A stretch of DNA of 64,000 nucleotides from a bacterium (GTDB lineage: Bacteria; Bacillota; Clostridia; Christensenellales; Aristaeellaceae): contig SFTH01000015.1 of assembly GCA_004563405.1 (NCBI GenBank), forward strand, positions 4,820-68,819. Reading direction: 5' to 3'. Position 1 is the stretch's first letter. Every line of letters starts with the position of its first letter. The notes beneath the pieces are model-generated. The model was not told the DNA's origin. It saw only the letters and a list, made by a program, of their open reading frames with translations, and searched no databases. Both the position numbers and the translations under genes were made by a program. Shown piece by piece: positions 17,936 through 26,178 of this stretch.

Positions 17936-17960
17936 CCCCGCCTCCGGGCGGGGTTGTTTT
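17936..17960 (+). terminator. Intrinsic terminator
   Basis: CCCCGCC (17936-17942) pairs with GGCGGGG (17947-17953) and is followed by TTGTTTT. It ends the transcript of the zinc-knuckle protein gene. Confidence 0.85.
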
Positions 17961-18036
17961 CTGTCCATCGCGGCACGCCTGCGCGATATTTTGGGGACGA
18001 AAGTGCAAAAAATACTGTACCAACGGGCTACTTGTG

Positions 18037-18045
18037 TGTTATAAT
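18037..18045 (+). promoter_or_regulatory. Extended -10 promoter
   Basis: TGT-TATAAT at 18037-18045 is an extended -10 element 38 nt before the start codon at 18083; no good -35 is seen. Confidence 0.6.
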
Positions 18046-18082
18046 AGGCGAAGATATCCGTTTTGAAAGGAATGAACGCTCT

Positions 18083-18877
18083 ATGTCCAAGAAAAGTGCA
18101 ATGTCCAAGGGCTACCGCAAAACCGTAAAGAAGAAACCCTTCCTCTCGAAGAAGGAGATTCTCGCGCTGATCATCATCGTCGCGGTGATCGTGCTCGCGG
18201 TCGTCCTGTTCAACCTGTTCTATGACGACGGCTTCCTGGGCGCGAAGCAGGTTCAGTCCGGCGACGTCGTGTCCTACGCCTCCAGCAACATGCGCACCCG
18301 CTATGCGAAGATCGCCGAGATCAACGATCTGGAGGGCTTCACCTGCGAGGAGCAGGGCAACGACAGCAACGCGCTGCTGACCTACAACTTCACGCCCGAC
18401 GAAGAGACGGATCACATCCGTTCCGTGACCGTGACCGGCAGCTTCGTGCCCGCCTCCGAGCTTGCGGACACCACCCTCTCCTACATGACCGGTTCCATGA
18501 CCGACGAGAGCTCCCTTCAGGCCTCCGAAAAGATGGAGGCGGAGGTACAGGGCTATCCCGCCTACATCTTCAGCTACAGCAGCGATTATTACGATGAGAC
18601 GCTGGACGGCGAGGCCGCAGACGGGGAAGCTGCCGACGAGACCGTGGATACTGAAGCTGCGGATGCTGAGGACGCCGACGCTGAGGCCGCGCCCGCATCG
18701 AACGTGTACAGCCAGAACCTGAGCTGCTACGTCCAGTTCGACGACACGCACACGCTGTGCCTGCATGTGTATCGCACGGGCGACGACGACTCCTTCTACC
18801 TGCCGGACGATCAGGTGGTGGATTACATCATGAACTACACCTCCGCCTTCACCATGGTGCAGCCGGAAGCGAAGTGA
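18083..18877 (+). CDS. Single-pass membrane protein with acidic repeat, function unknown
   Basis: No family is recognised. The 264-residue product begins with a lysine-rich cytoplasmic tail (SKGYRKTVKKKPFLSKKE), then one helix (ILALIIIVAVIVLAVVLFNLF), and an external domain of about 200 residues. A low-complexity acidic stretch rich in Glu/Ala/Asp (EAADGEAADETVDTEAADAE) interrupts that domain at about residues 187-215; the flanking parts look like a compact alpha/beta fold with YNFTPDEETDHIRSVTVTGSF and a C-terminal VVDYIMNYTSAFTMV. GAAAGGA lies 11 nt before the ATG. It is flanked by its own promoter and terminator, so context gives no functional hint. Confidence 0.7.
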   Translation: MSKKSAMSKGYRKTVKKKPFLSKKEILALIIIVAVIVLAVVLFNLFYDDGFLGAKQVQSGDVVSYASSNMRTRYAKIAEINDLEGFTCEEQGNDSNALLTYNFTPDEETDHIRSVTVTGSFVPASELADTTLSYMTGSMTDESSLQASEKMEAEVQGYPAYIFSYSSDYYDETLDGEAADGEAADETVDTEAADAEDADAEAAPASNVYSQNLSCYVQFDDTHTLCLHVYRTGDDDSFYLPDDQVVDYIMNYTSAFTMVQPEAK

Positions 18878-18910
18878 TTGTCGCAATCCGCAGCGGTTCC
18901 GCGGACCGAG

Positions 18911-18944
18911 ATGTCCGGCCCCGACTCGGGGCCGGGCATTTTTT
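18911..18944 (+). terminator. Intrinsic terminator
   Basis: A 12-bp stem, 18911-18922 with 18928-18939 (one G-U), around a 5-nt loop runs into T6. It separates the unknown membrane protein gene from dacF and shows that dacF must start downstream of it. Confidence 0.88.
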
Positions 18945-19045
18945 GCCTCTCTGGGCCCCGCGCCGCAAATCCACGGGACCCAGGGGTTCTATTCGCCGCT
19001 TCCGACGCACAGAATAGAGCAAATGCGTCCGGGGAGGAATGGATT

Positions 19046-20320
19046 GTGAAGAGGATATGCGCCGCCCTTCTGGTGTTCTGCCTGATGAGCGCCCCCGCGC
19101 CCGGGGAGGAGATTGATCTGTTTTCCACGCCCGCGCCCGGGGAGGAGATTGATCTGTTTTCCACGCCCGCGCCGGAGGGCACGGACGCGACCTGCCCGAT
19201 GGAGCCCCTTCCGGAGCTGTCGGTCGCCCCGCTGCTGGAGGCGCCGCCGATCGCGCTGAACTGCGCGTCCGCGCTGCTGCTGGAGCCGGAGAGCGGGCAG
19301 ATTCTGTTTGAAATGAACGCGGACGTGCCGCGCCCCGTGGCCTCCGTGACCAAGGTCATGACCATACTGCTGACGCTGGAGGCCATCGAACAGGGTCGCA
19401 TCGACGTAAATCAGACGCTGACCATATCGGAGCGTGCGGCGGGCATGGGCGGCTCCCAGGTGCTGCTGGACGTGGGCGAGACGCAGAGCGTGGACGTGCT
19501 GCTCAAGAGCATGATCGTGGGTTCGGCCAACGACGCATGCGTGGCGCTGGCGGAGCTGATGTACGGCTCAGAGGCGCTGTGCGTGGACAGGATGAACGAA
19601 AAGGCCGCGGAGCTGGGCATGGAGAACACCCAATTCGAAAACTGCACGGGCCTTCCCTCCCCCAACCAGCACACCACCGCCCGGGACGCGGCGCGCATGA
19701 CCATGGCGATGCTGCGCCACGAGCTGTATTTCAACTATTCCTCCATCTGGCTGGACGAAGTGGACCACGGCGACGGGCGGGTGACGCAGCTGACCAACAC
19801 CAACAAGCTCATCCGCCTCTACGACGGCTGCGACGGAGGCAAGACCGGCTCCACGAACGAGGCGGGCTACTGCATTGCCGCCACGGCCCGGCGGGGCGAC
19901 ATGCGGCTGATCGCCGTGGTGCTGGGCGCGGACAGCGGCGCGGAACGCTTCGACATCGCCGGTGAGATGTTCGACTATGGTTTCGCCAACTACCGGCTCT
20001 ACCCCGTGGCGCGCAGGGGCACAAAGGTGCGCGGTACCCTGCCCGTGAAGGGCGGCCGCCCGGACGGCGTGCGCCTCGTACTGGACGGGGATCTGACGCT
20101 GCTGGTGAGCAAGGGACAGGAGCAGCAGGTGCAGCTCGTTCCGGAGTTGCCCGAGCAGCTGGACGCGCCGGTCTCGACCGGGCAGCTGATCGGCTGCGTC
20201 CGGGTGGAGCTGGAGGGGCGCGTCCTCGCCCGCCTGCCGGTGATCGCGGCCTCCGCATCGGAGATCAAGGGCATCGGCGGCAACTTCCGGAAGCTGCTGC
20301 AACGCTGGACGCTGGCGTAG
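19046..20320 (+). CDS. dacF: Serine-type D-alanyl-D-alanine carboxypeptidase (DacF/PBP5-like)
   Basis: This secreted penicillin-binding protein trims the terminal D-Ala from peptidoglycan stem peptides. The GTG start at 19046 is fixed by GGGGAGGAA 6 nt upstream and by the terminator lying before it, giving 424 residues. A signal peptide (KRICAALLVFCLMSAPA) is followed by a 12-residue sequence, PAPGEEIDLFST, repeated exactly twice. The transpeptidase-like domain has S100-V-T-K103 (nucleophile), S160-A-N162 and K266-T-G268, all intact, then a short C-terminal beta domain. No sporulation genes are adjacent, so a DacF (sporulation) rather than general PBP5 role is undecided. Confidence 0.93.
   Translation: MKRICAALLVFCLMSAPAPGEEIDLFSTPAPGEEIDLFSTPAPEGTDATCPMEPLPELSVAPLLEAPPIALNCASALLLEPESGQILFEMNADVPRPVASVTKVMTILLTLEAIEQGRIDVNQTLTISERAAGMGGSQVLLDVGETQSVDVLLKSMIVGSANDACVALAELMYGSEALCVDRMNEKAAELGMENTQFENCTGLPSPNQHTTARDAARMTMAMLRHELYFNYSSIWLDEVDHGDGRVTQLTNTNKLIRLYDGCDGGKTGSTNEAGYCIAATARRGDMRLIAVVLGADSGAERFDIAGEMFDYGFANYRLYPVARRGTKVRGTLPVKGGRPDGVRLVLDGDLTLLVSKGQEQQVQLVPELPEQLDAPVSTGQLIGCVRVELEGRVLARLPVIAASASEIKGIGGNFRKLLQRWTLA
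19094..19165 (+). repeat. 36-nt in-frame tandem duplication in dacF
   Basis: Two identical 36-nt units, 19094-19129 and 19130-19165, encode PAPGEEIDLFST twice, with a partial third start (CCCGCGCC). The exact identity suggests a recent slippage event in the linker after the signal peptide. Confidence 0.9.
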
Positions 20321-20440
20321 CCCCGGAGTCGGGCGCAACCGGACAGACACCGAACGCCGGAGGCCGCGCCCGCACGAAGCGGCCCCTTCCGGCGCGCTGC
20401 ACCATCCGGCAGGGCGCCGCGCGCAAAACCTGCGTCCTCC

Positions 20441-20484
20441 AAAAAAGGAACCCCCAACCGCAATACAGGTCGCGGTTGGGGGTT
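20441..20484 (-). terminator. Intrinsic terminator of rho operon
   Basis: A perfect 13-bp stem, 20449-20461 with 20472-20484, is followed on the minus strand by CCTTTTTT (A run at 20441-20446). It lies 24 nt after the rho stop codon. Confidence 0.88.
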
Positions 20485-20508
20485 TCCGGGCGCTTCCGTC
20501 CGCTCCGG

Positions 20509-23040
20509 TCAGCGCATGCTGAATCCGTCCTTTTCGCAGACGTTCAGCCAGCCCTTGAGCTTCTGGAAGAACTCCAGATTCGTCCGGGTCTTTTCCATCA
20601 GGGAAATCAGCTGCTCGGCGGCCTCCTGCGGACTTCCCTTGGAGAGCATGCGGCGCACCTGGTACACGCCCTCCAGCTCCTCCTTCGTCAGAAGCAGCTC
20701 CTCCCGGCGGGTGCCGGAGCGGTAGAGGTCGATGGCCGGGAAGATGCGGCGGTCGGACAGGCTGCGGTCCAGATGCAGCTCCATGTTGCCGGTGCCCTTG
20801 AATTCCTCAAAGATGATGTCGTCCATGCGGCTGCCGGTGTCCACGAGGGCCGTGGCGATGATGGTGAGGCTGCCGCCGTTTTCAATGTTGCGGGCCGCGC
20901 CGAAGAAGCGCTTGGGCCGGAACAGCGCCCCCGGATCCAATCCGCCGGACAGGGACCGCCCCGTGGGCGGGATGACCAGATTGTAGGCCCGTGCCAGGCG
21001 CGTAATGGAATCCAGCAGCACCACCACGTCCTTGCCCAGCTCCACCAGGCGCTGGGCACGCTCCAACACCATCTCAGAGACCCGGGTGTGGTTCTCCGGG
21101 GCCTCGTCGAAGGTGGAGTACACCACCTCGCCCTGGATGGAACGCTTCATGTCCGTCACTTCCTCCGGGCGCTCGTCGATGAGCAGCACGATCAGGTGCA
21201 CATCCGGGTTGTTGGCTGTGATGGCGTTGGCGATCTTCTTCAGGAGCGTGGTCTTGCCCGCCTTGGGCTGGGAAACGATCATGCCGCGCTGGCCCTTTCC
21301 AATGGGCGCGATCATGTCGATAAGCCGCAGGGAGATGTCGCTCGACTCCGCCCGCTCCATGCGCAGGCGGGTGTCGGGATAGACGGGAACCAGCGAGTCG
21401 AAGGGCCTGCGGCGGCGGGCCATGTCCGGCGTCTGTCCGTTGACCTCGTTGATGTAGATCAGTCCCACCGAGCGGTCGTCCATCTGCTGAGCGCGGGTCT
21501 TGCCCACGACGTAGTCACCCGTGCGCAGGTTGAAGCGGCGAATCTGCGCGGCGGAGACGTACACGTCCCGGTTCCCGGGCAGGTAGTTTTCCGCGCGCAG
21601 GAAGCCATAGCCGTCGGGATGAATCTCCAGTATGCCCGCTCCGTCCCCGCAATCGCCGTTGGAGAGCAGCTCCGGCACGCCGGCGTTGAGTCCCTCGGTG
21701 ACATTCTGTGCACCCTCTTCGGGCACGAGGGGTCTGCGCGCAGGCGCGCCCTCTCCAATGGAACGCGCCGCGGCGTCGCCCGCCTGTACCTCGGGCGGCG
21801 GCAACGGGCGGCGATACGCACCCTGGGGCACATCCTCCCCCGCGCGCCGGTATCCGCTCCTGATCTGCGCGCCCTCCCCGGCCGCCGGACGGCGATAGCC
21901 CGGCGCGTTCTCAAAATTCCGGGGGCGCGCCTGCGTCGTCTCCGCATTGAAGCGCCCCGGGGCCGAATTCCGCGCCTGCGTGCGATAGGGTCCCGATACG
22001 GGCTGCGTGCGCGCCCCCATGCGCTGCTGGGTGCTCATCGGACGCTGGTAGGCCGGCCGTTGCTGCACTTCCGCAGGGGCAACCTGCGCCTCCGGCAGCG
22101 CCGCCGCAGCGCCGCGCGCCGCGCCCTGCGAATCCGGGGCCGCCACATTCGTTCGCGTTGCGTAAGCCTGGTCCGAAGTCCGGCGGCCGTCCTCGCGCGA
22201 AGCGGTCGATCGGTCCTCCATCCGTACACGCGCACCGGCGCTCTCAGCTTCCGCGCTCCTGCGCTCCACAGGCGCGCTCGCCTCCGCCGGAACGGCTTCT
22301 GCCTGCTCCGCCTCGGCGGCGCGTTTGGGCGCTTCCGCGCCCTTTGCCTCCACAGAATCCTCTCCGCCAGGCGCGGCTTCCGCGCGCGCGGCCGGTTTCG
22401 CCGGATCGGCTTCCGCTTGCTCCGCCTTCCGGTCAGGCGTCTTCCGGGGCGCTCCCCTGCGCCGCACGGGCGCTTCCGCGCGCTTTGCCTCCGCCCGATC
22501 CTCTACTCCGGGCGCAGCTTCCGCGCGCGCGGCCGGTTCCGCCGGATCGGCTTCCGCTTGCTCCGCCTTCCGGTCAGGCGTCTTCCGGGGCGCTCCCCTG
22601 CGCCGCGCGGGCGCTTCCGCGCGCTTTGCCTCTGCGGGATCCTCCCCGACGGGCGCGGCTTCCGCGCGCGCGGCCGGTTCCGCCGGATCGGCTTCCGCTT
22701 GCTCCGCCTTCCGATCAGGCGTCTTCTGGGGCGCTCCCCTGCGCCGCGCGGGCGCTTCCGCGCGCTTTGCCTCTGCGGGATCCTCCCCGACGGGCGCGGC
22801 TTCCGCGGTTTTTTCCGTGTCGGACGACGTCTCCGCCAGGCCAGCCTGCTTTGCAGGAATTTCCTGAGCCGCAGTCTGCGGTGCGGATTTTGCGACCGCA
22901 TCCGCATCTGTGCGCTGTTTTTCCAGAATTAGCTCCACGAGGATTGCCTTCGTCGTTCCGCTGGGCACCTTTACGCCCGCTTCCCGCGCGATCCTTCGCA
23001 GATCCGCAACCGTCTTCGAATGAAGCGATCGATAATCCAT
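20509..23040 (-). CDS. rho: Transcription termination factor Rho with long repetitive insertion
   Basis: Rho is the hexameric RNA helicase of factor-dependent termination. At 843 residues this one is twice the usual 420. It starts with the Rho_N domain (residues 1-42, SLHSKTVADLRRIAREAGV), then carries about 380 residues of disordered, charged Ala/Glu/Arg/Pro sequence with three near-identical 47-residue repeats (79-219) and a Gln/Arg-rich part. The usual RNA-binding domain and RecA-type motor follow, with Walker A QPKAGKTTLL near residue 590, LLIDERPEEVTDM and the LLDSITRLARAYN and GGSLTIIATALVDTGSRMDD segments. The motor looks intact. Insertions of this type in other bacteria alter Rho assembly or condensation; that role here is inference. 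The next gene downstream on the same strand side is separated by a terminator. Confidence 0.95.
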   Translation of the reverse strand: MDYRSLHSKTVADLRRIAREAGVKVPSGTTKAILVELILEKQRTDADAVAKSAPQTAAQEIPAKQAGLAETSSDTEKTAEAAPVGEDPAEAKRAEAPARRRGAPQKTPDRKAEQAEADPAEPAARAEAAPVGEDPAEAKRAEAPARRRGAPRKTPDRKAEQAEADPAEPAARAEAAPGVEDRAEAKRAEAPVRRRGAPRKTPDRKAEQAEADPAKPAARAEAAPGGEDSVEAKGAEAPKRAAEAEQAEAVPAEASAPVERRSAEAESAGARVRMEDRSTASREDGRRTSDQAYATRTNVAAPDSQGAARGAAAALPEAQVAPAEVQQRPAYQRPMSTQQRMGARTQPVSGPYRTQARNSAPGRFNAETTQARPRNFENAPGYRRPAAGEGAQIRSGYRRAGEDVPQGAYRRPLPPPEVQAGDAAARSIGEGAPARRPLVPEEGAQNVTEGLNAGVPELLSNGDCGDGAGILEIHPDGYGFLRAENYLPGNRDVYVSAAQIRRFNLRTGDYVVGKTRAQQMDDRSVGLIYINEVNGQTPDMARRRRPFDSLVPVYPDTRLRMERAESSDISLRLIDMIAPIGKGQRGMIVSQPKAGKTTLLKKIANAITANNPDVHLIVLLIDERPEEVTDMKRSIQGEVVYSTFDEAPENHTRVSEMVLERAQRLVELGKDVVVLLDSITRLARAYNLVIPPTGRSLSGGLDPGALFRPKRFFGAARNIENGGSLTIIATALVDTGSRMDDIIFEEFKGTGNMELHLDRSLSDRRIFPAIDLYRSGTRREELLLTKEELEGVYQVRRMLSKGSPQEAAEQLISLMEKTRTNLEFFQKLKGWLNVCEKDGFSMR
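22384..22806 (-). repeat. Three 141-nt tandem repeats inside rho
   Basis: Three consecutive 141-nt units (47 codons) beginning AEAAPVGEDPAEAKRAEAP differ at only a few positions, and a partly decayed fourth copy continues to about 22321. All preserve the reading frame. The repeat lies wholly in the disordered insertion of Rho. Confidence 0.92.
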
Positions 23041-23049
23041 TCTACCCTC

Positions 23050-24063
23050 CTAATTCGTTCTGCGGCCGACGGCGATATCGCGCGTGACGGCCTGTTCCAC
23101 CCAGTGGCTGAAGCCGTCCGCCGCGCCGCCGCGCCGGACCTCCAGCCCCGCCTCTTCCATCAGCTCCCGTACCTTCTCCGTCCTCATCGTCTGCGCGTTG
23201 AAGGAGAGGGCGACCGTGCCGCCCTTCTTCAGCGCCTCCCGCCAGGTGGGCAGCGCCCGCGCGAGCAGCTTTTCCAGGCTTCCGCCCACCGAGGCATGCT
23301 GCACGCCGTAGGGCAGGTCGCAGACGATCATATGAAACTTCTCCCGGCCAAAGATTTCCCGTGCGCGGCCAGCGTCCGCGTTGGCCATGCGCAGCGTGCG
23401 CCTGTCCTCCGCGCGGAAGCGCTCCGGCGCGTTCGCAAAGCTGAATTGCGCCACCTGCACGCCCTTTCCTCCCGGTACGGTTCGGGACTCCCGGGCGAAG
23501 CTGTGCTTCATGCGGTGATATTCCAGATAGCGTTTGAGAAACTTTTCGGCTTCTGAAAGGTCGTTTTTGTCCACGTCCAGGCCTGTGGCGTTCCAGCCGC
23601 GGTTCACGCCCACGAAGAGCGCGGTTCCACGCCCACACATGGGATCCAGCAGCTCCAGCGGCTCCTGCGCCCTGCGGGCGAAGCCGCCGGAGTACAGCGC
23701 GACATTGGTCAACAGCTGCAAAAACAGTTCGTTCGTCTTCCCCTTGTATTTGAGGATGCCCGGCAAGTCCGCGCCCACATAGGCCGGCGCGCGCCCGGCG
23801 GCGAAGCGGAGCGCGCCGTCGCCCTGCGCCTCAAAGAGACCATACATCAGCGAATGGCTGCGCACGGCGGACAACAGGGCCGCATCCATCTCTTCCGCAG
23901 TCTCAATCTCCAGCGCGGGCAGTTCCATCCCTTCGCAGCGCGAAATGCACCCTTCCGGTGCAAAGACATCCAGCATCAGCCGGAGCTCGCTCTCCGCCAG
24001 CTTCAGCGTCTCGTTCTGGTATCGCACATTCGCGTGCGGCCACAGGAGCATGACATATTTCAT
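23050..24063 (-). CDS. Class I SAM-dependent methyltransferase, Trm11/UPF0020-like
   Basis: Probably an RNA or DNA base methyltransferase. The C-terminal two thirds show a Rossmann methyltransferase: SAM-binding motif I as LLDPMCGRGTALF (about residue 140-152), an acidic ribose-binding GLDVDKND, and a catalytic motif IV of the form CDLPYG, like the (N/D)PPY motif of N-methylating enzymes. The N-terminal part (MKYVMLLWPHANVRYQNETLKLAESELRLML) resembles the THUMP-side region of Trm11-like proteins but no clear THUMP is seen. AGGTG lies just before the ATG. It precedes rho by 9 nt on the same strand, so the two are one operon. The target nucleotide is unknown. Confidence 0.82.
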   Translation of the reverse strand: MKYVMLLWPHANVRYQNETLKLAESELRLMLDVFAPEGCISRCEGMELPALEIETAEEMDAALLSAVRSHSLMYGLFEAQGDGALRFAAGRAPAYVGADLPGILKYKGKTNELFLQLLTNVALYSGGFARRAQEPLELLDPMCGRGTALFVGVNRGWNATGLDVDKNDLSEAEKFLKRYLEYHRMKHSFARESRTVPGGKGVQVAQFSFANAPERFRAEDRRTLRMANADAGRAREIFGREKFHMIVCDLPYGVQHASVGGSLEKLLARALPTWREALKKGGTVALSFNAQTMRTEKVRELMEEAGLEVRRGGAADGFSHWVEQAVTRDIAVGRRTN

Positions 24064-24175
24064 TGTGCACCTACAATTATCTTATGTTGTAAATCGGACA
24101 AACATACATGGTTCGGCGGCCAAACCATTCGATCATGGATCCGGGAATACCGAAAGGACAAATAGATAGAAAATC

Positions 24176-24200
24176 AGCCCCTTTGTAATCCAAAGGGGCT
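24176..24200 (-). terminator. Intrinsic terminator of rpsU
   Basis: AGCCCCTTTG (24176-24185) pairs perfectly with CAAAGGGGCT (24191-24200); on the minus strand it is followed by GATTTTC. It lies 12 nt past the rpsU stop. Confidence 0.85.
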
Positions 24201-24211
24201 TTCATTGGCAA

Positions 24212-24385
24212 TCAATACTTGCGCTTGCGAGCGGCCTCAGCCTTCTTTTTACGCTTCACACTGGGCTTCTCGTAATGCTCACGTTTCCTTGCTTCGGCAA
24301 GAATGCCATCACGAGCGGTCTTGCGCTTGAAACGACGCAGTGCGCTTTCCAATGATTCATTTTCGCGAATCCGTACCTCGGACAT
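24212..24385 (-). CDS. rpsU: 30S ribosomal protein S21
   Basis: S21 is a small basic protein of the 30S subunit platform near the 3' end of 16S rRNA. The 57-residue product SEVRIRENESLESALRRFKR...VKRKKKAEAARKRKY has normal length. The ATG at 24385 is fixed by GGGAGGG 7 nt upstream; longer in-frame starts would read through the promoter. It follows the dnaJ-prmA-rsmE-mtaB-HIT run as in Bacillus and clostridia but has its own strong promoter. Confidence 0.96.
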   Translation of the reverse strand: MSEVRIRENESLESALRRFKRKTARDGILAEARKREHYEKPSVKRKKKAEAARKRKY

Positions 24386-24452
24386 GTGTTTTCCCTCCCC
24401 TCGCGTTTGGACTGGCATACGCCAATGTAGCATGGGGTGCGCCACAAAGAAT

Positions 24453-24481
24453 ATTATAGCGCATAAAATATGTACCGTCAA
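24453..24481 (-). promoter_or_regulatory. Strong sigma-70 type promoter of rpsU
   Basis: The minus strand reads TTGACG (24481-24476), a 17-nt spacer and TATAAT (24458-24453), about 60 nt before the rpsU ATG. One mismatch to consensus makes it among the best promoters in the window, as expected for a ribosomal protein. Confidence 0.88.
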
Positions 24482-24541
24482 GCGCTTCCCGGACAAATTT
24501 CAATAATTTCACAAATTTTCCAGGCGCGCCACCGGCCCCCA

Positions 24542-24874
24542 TCAATCCATCTTCTCAGAAAGCTGCTTGCCGCCCAGCAGATGGATGTGCAAATGCTCCA
24601 CAGACTGGCAGCCGTGCTTGCCGCAGTTGGACACGATCCGGAAGCCGTCTTCCTTCACGCCCTCCAGCTTCGCCACCTCACCGATGGCCTTCGTGAGCGC
24701 CGCGGCGGTCTCGCCGTCGCATTCCAGAATGTTCCTCATGTGCTTCTTCGGCACCAGCAGCACATGTACCGGCGCCTGGGGGTTGATGTCGCGGAACGCG
24801 AACACCCCGTCGTCCTCGTAAACCTTCGTGCAGGGAATCTCCCCCGCGATGATCTTGCAAAACAGGCAGTCCAC
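24542..24874 (-). CDS. HIT family nucleotide-binding protein
   Basis: Histidine-triad proteins hydrolyse or transfer nucleotide phosphoramidates; bacterial Hint-type members have broad substrates. The catalytic triad HLHIHLLGG lies near the C terminus, and the N terminus DCLFCKIIAGEIP is typical, with a CxxC that may bind zinc. The GTG at 24874 is preferred: it has GGGAGGTG 9 nt upstream and gives the family's usual N terminus, whereas the TTG at 24898 has no ribosome site. The gene follows mtaB directly and ends the long heat-shock transcript before the rpsU promoter. Confidence 0.92.
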   Translation of the reverse strand: MDCLFCKIIAGEIPCTKVYEDDGVFAFRDINPQAPVHVLLVPKKHMRNILECDGETAAALTKAIGEVAKLEGVKEDGFRIVSNCGKHGCQSVEHLHIHLLGGKQLSEKMD

Positions 24875-24894
24875 TTGATTCTTCACCTCCCGTT

Positions 24895-26178
24895 TCAATC
24901 CATTCTCTCTCCGAGCGCCAGCGCGCCCTCCGCGCCGGTGATGCGCACTGCATGGATGCTGCCCGGCTGCGCCTGCGCGCGCACGCGCACATATTGGTCC
25001 GTGTAGCCCTCGGCCAGGCCTTCGCCCGCCTCCGTCTCAAACAGCACGGACTGCACGCTGCCAATCAATCCTTTGACGAATCTTTCCTCCAGTTTGTTGC
25101 CAAGAGAAATCAATTGATTGGTGCGCATGTGCTTCACGCCCTCGTCCACCTGATCCGGCATGCGATCCGCCACCGTTCCAGCCCGGCGGGAATAGGGGAA
25201 CGCATGGATGCGGGCAAAGCCCACCTTCTCCACGAAGGCGAGGGTTTCGGCAAACTCCGCTTCGGTCTCGCCGGGAAAGCCCGCAATCACGTCGGTCGTG
25301 ATCGCACAGTCCGGCATGAACGAGCGCAGAATCCCGCAGGCGTGGAAATACTCCTCCGGCGTGTAGCGGCGGCGCATGCGCTCCAGCACGCCCGCGCTGC
25401 CGGACTGCATGGACAGATGGAACTGCCGCATGACGCCCGGCATTTCAGACAGCGCCCGGGCGAAGTCCTCCGTGACGGTCATGGGCTCCAGCGAGCCCAG
25501 GCGCACCCGCGCCACGCCCGGCGCGTCGTGCACAGCGCGTATGGCGTCCAGCAGGGTATCCTGCGTGCCCCTGCCGTAGCTGGCCAGGTGGATGCCCGTG
25601 ACCACGATCTCCCGGTAGCCCGCCTCCGCCAGCCGCGCAGCCTCCCGGCGCACGTCCTCCAGCGGCATGGAGCGCACCGGCCCGCGCACGGCGGGAATGA
25701 TGCAATAGGCGCACCAGCGGTCGCAGCCCTCCTGGATCTTCATGGTGGCGCGGGTCTTGCCCTCGTGGCGGGAGACACACAGCGCCTCAAAGTCCGCGTT
25801 CTTCAGGGAAGAGACCGCGTCGATGCGCGTATCCTCCGCAAGCGCCTTCTCCAGGAGCTCCACCACCTGGCCGCGGCGCTGCACGCCCACCACCAGGCGC
25901 ACATTGTCCATCTCCAGCAGGCGCTGCGCGGCCCGCTGGGCGAGGCATCCCGCCACGACGATGGCGCAGTTCGGGTGCAGCCGCGCACAGCGGCGGATGA
26001 GCTTTTCGGACTTCTGATCCCCGGTGCCGGTGACGGTACAGGTGTTGATCAGGTAGACGTCCGCCGCCTCTCCCATGGGAACGGCGCGGTAGCCGGCGCG
26101 CTCAAAGGACTCGAGCATGGCCTCCGTATCGTACTGATTCACCTTACAGCCGAGGGTGTGAACGGCGATTGTCTTCAT
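24895..26178 (-). CDS. mtaB: tRNA t6A37 methylthiotransferase MtaB
   Basis: MtaB is a radical-SAM enzyme that converts t6A37 of tRNA to ms2t6A. The 427-residue protein has the N-terminal UPF0004 domain (HTLGCKVNQYDTEAM and LINTCTVTGTGDQKS, with cluster cysteines), the radical-SAM motif CDRWCAYC (CxxxCxxC) in the middle and a C-terminal TRAM domain (GSVQSVLFETEAGEGLAEGYTDQYVRV). Its ATG overlaps the rsmE stop by 4 nt (ATGA). Its substrate depends on threonylcarbamoyl-AMP, made by the TsaC/Sua5 enzyme encoded at 36322 in this window. Confidence 0.95.
   Translation of the reverse strand: MKTIAVHTLGCKVNQYDTEAMLESFERAGYRAVPMGEAADVYLINTCTVTGTGDQKSEKLIRRCARLHPNCAIVVAGCLAQRAAQRLLEMDNVRLVVGVQRRGQVVELLEKALAEDTRIDAVSSLKNADFEALCVSRHEGKTRATMKIQEGCDRWCAYCIIPAVRGPVRSMPLEDVRREAARLAEAGYREIVVTGIHLASYGRGTQDTLLDAIRAVHDAPGVARVRLGSLEPMTVTEDFARALSEMPGVMRQFHLSMQSGSAGVLERMRRRYTPEEYFHACGILRSFMPDCAITTDVIAGFPGETEAEFAETLAFVEKVGFARIHAFPYSRRAGTVADRMPDQVDEGVKHMRTNQLISLGNKLEERFVKGLIGSVQSVLFETEAGEGLAEGYTDQYVRVRAQAQPGSIHAVRITGAEGALALGERMD

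Noticed and set aside
22384..22806. CRISPR array
   Set aside because: The 141-nt repeats are contiguous without spacers and stay in the rho reading frame.
22158..23087. Plus-strand Arg/Ala/Pro-rich frames opposite the rho insertion
   Set aside because: They mirror the repeats of rho on the other strand and have no start signals.
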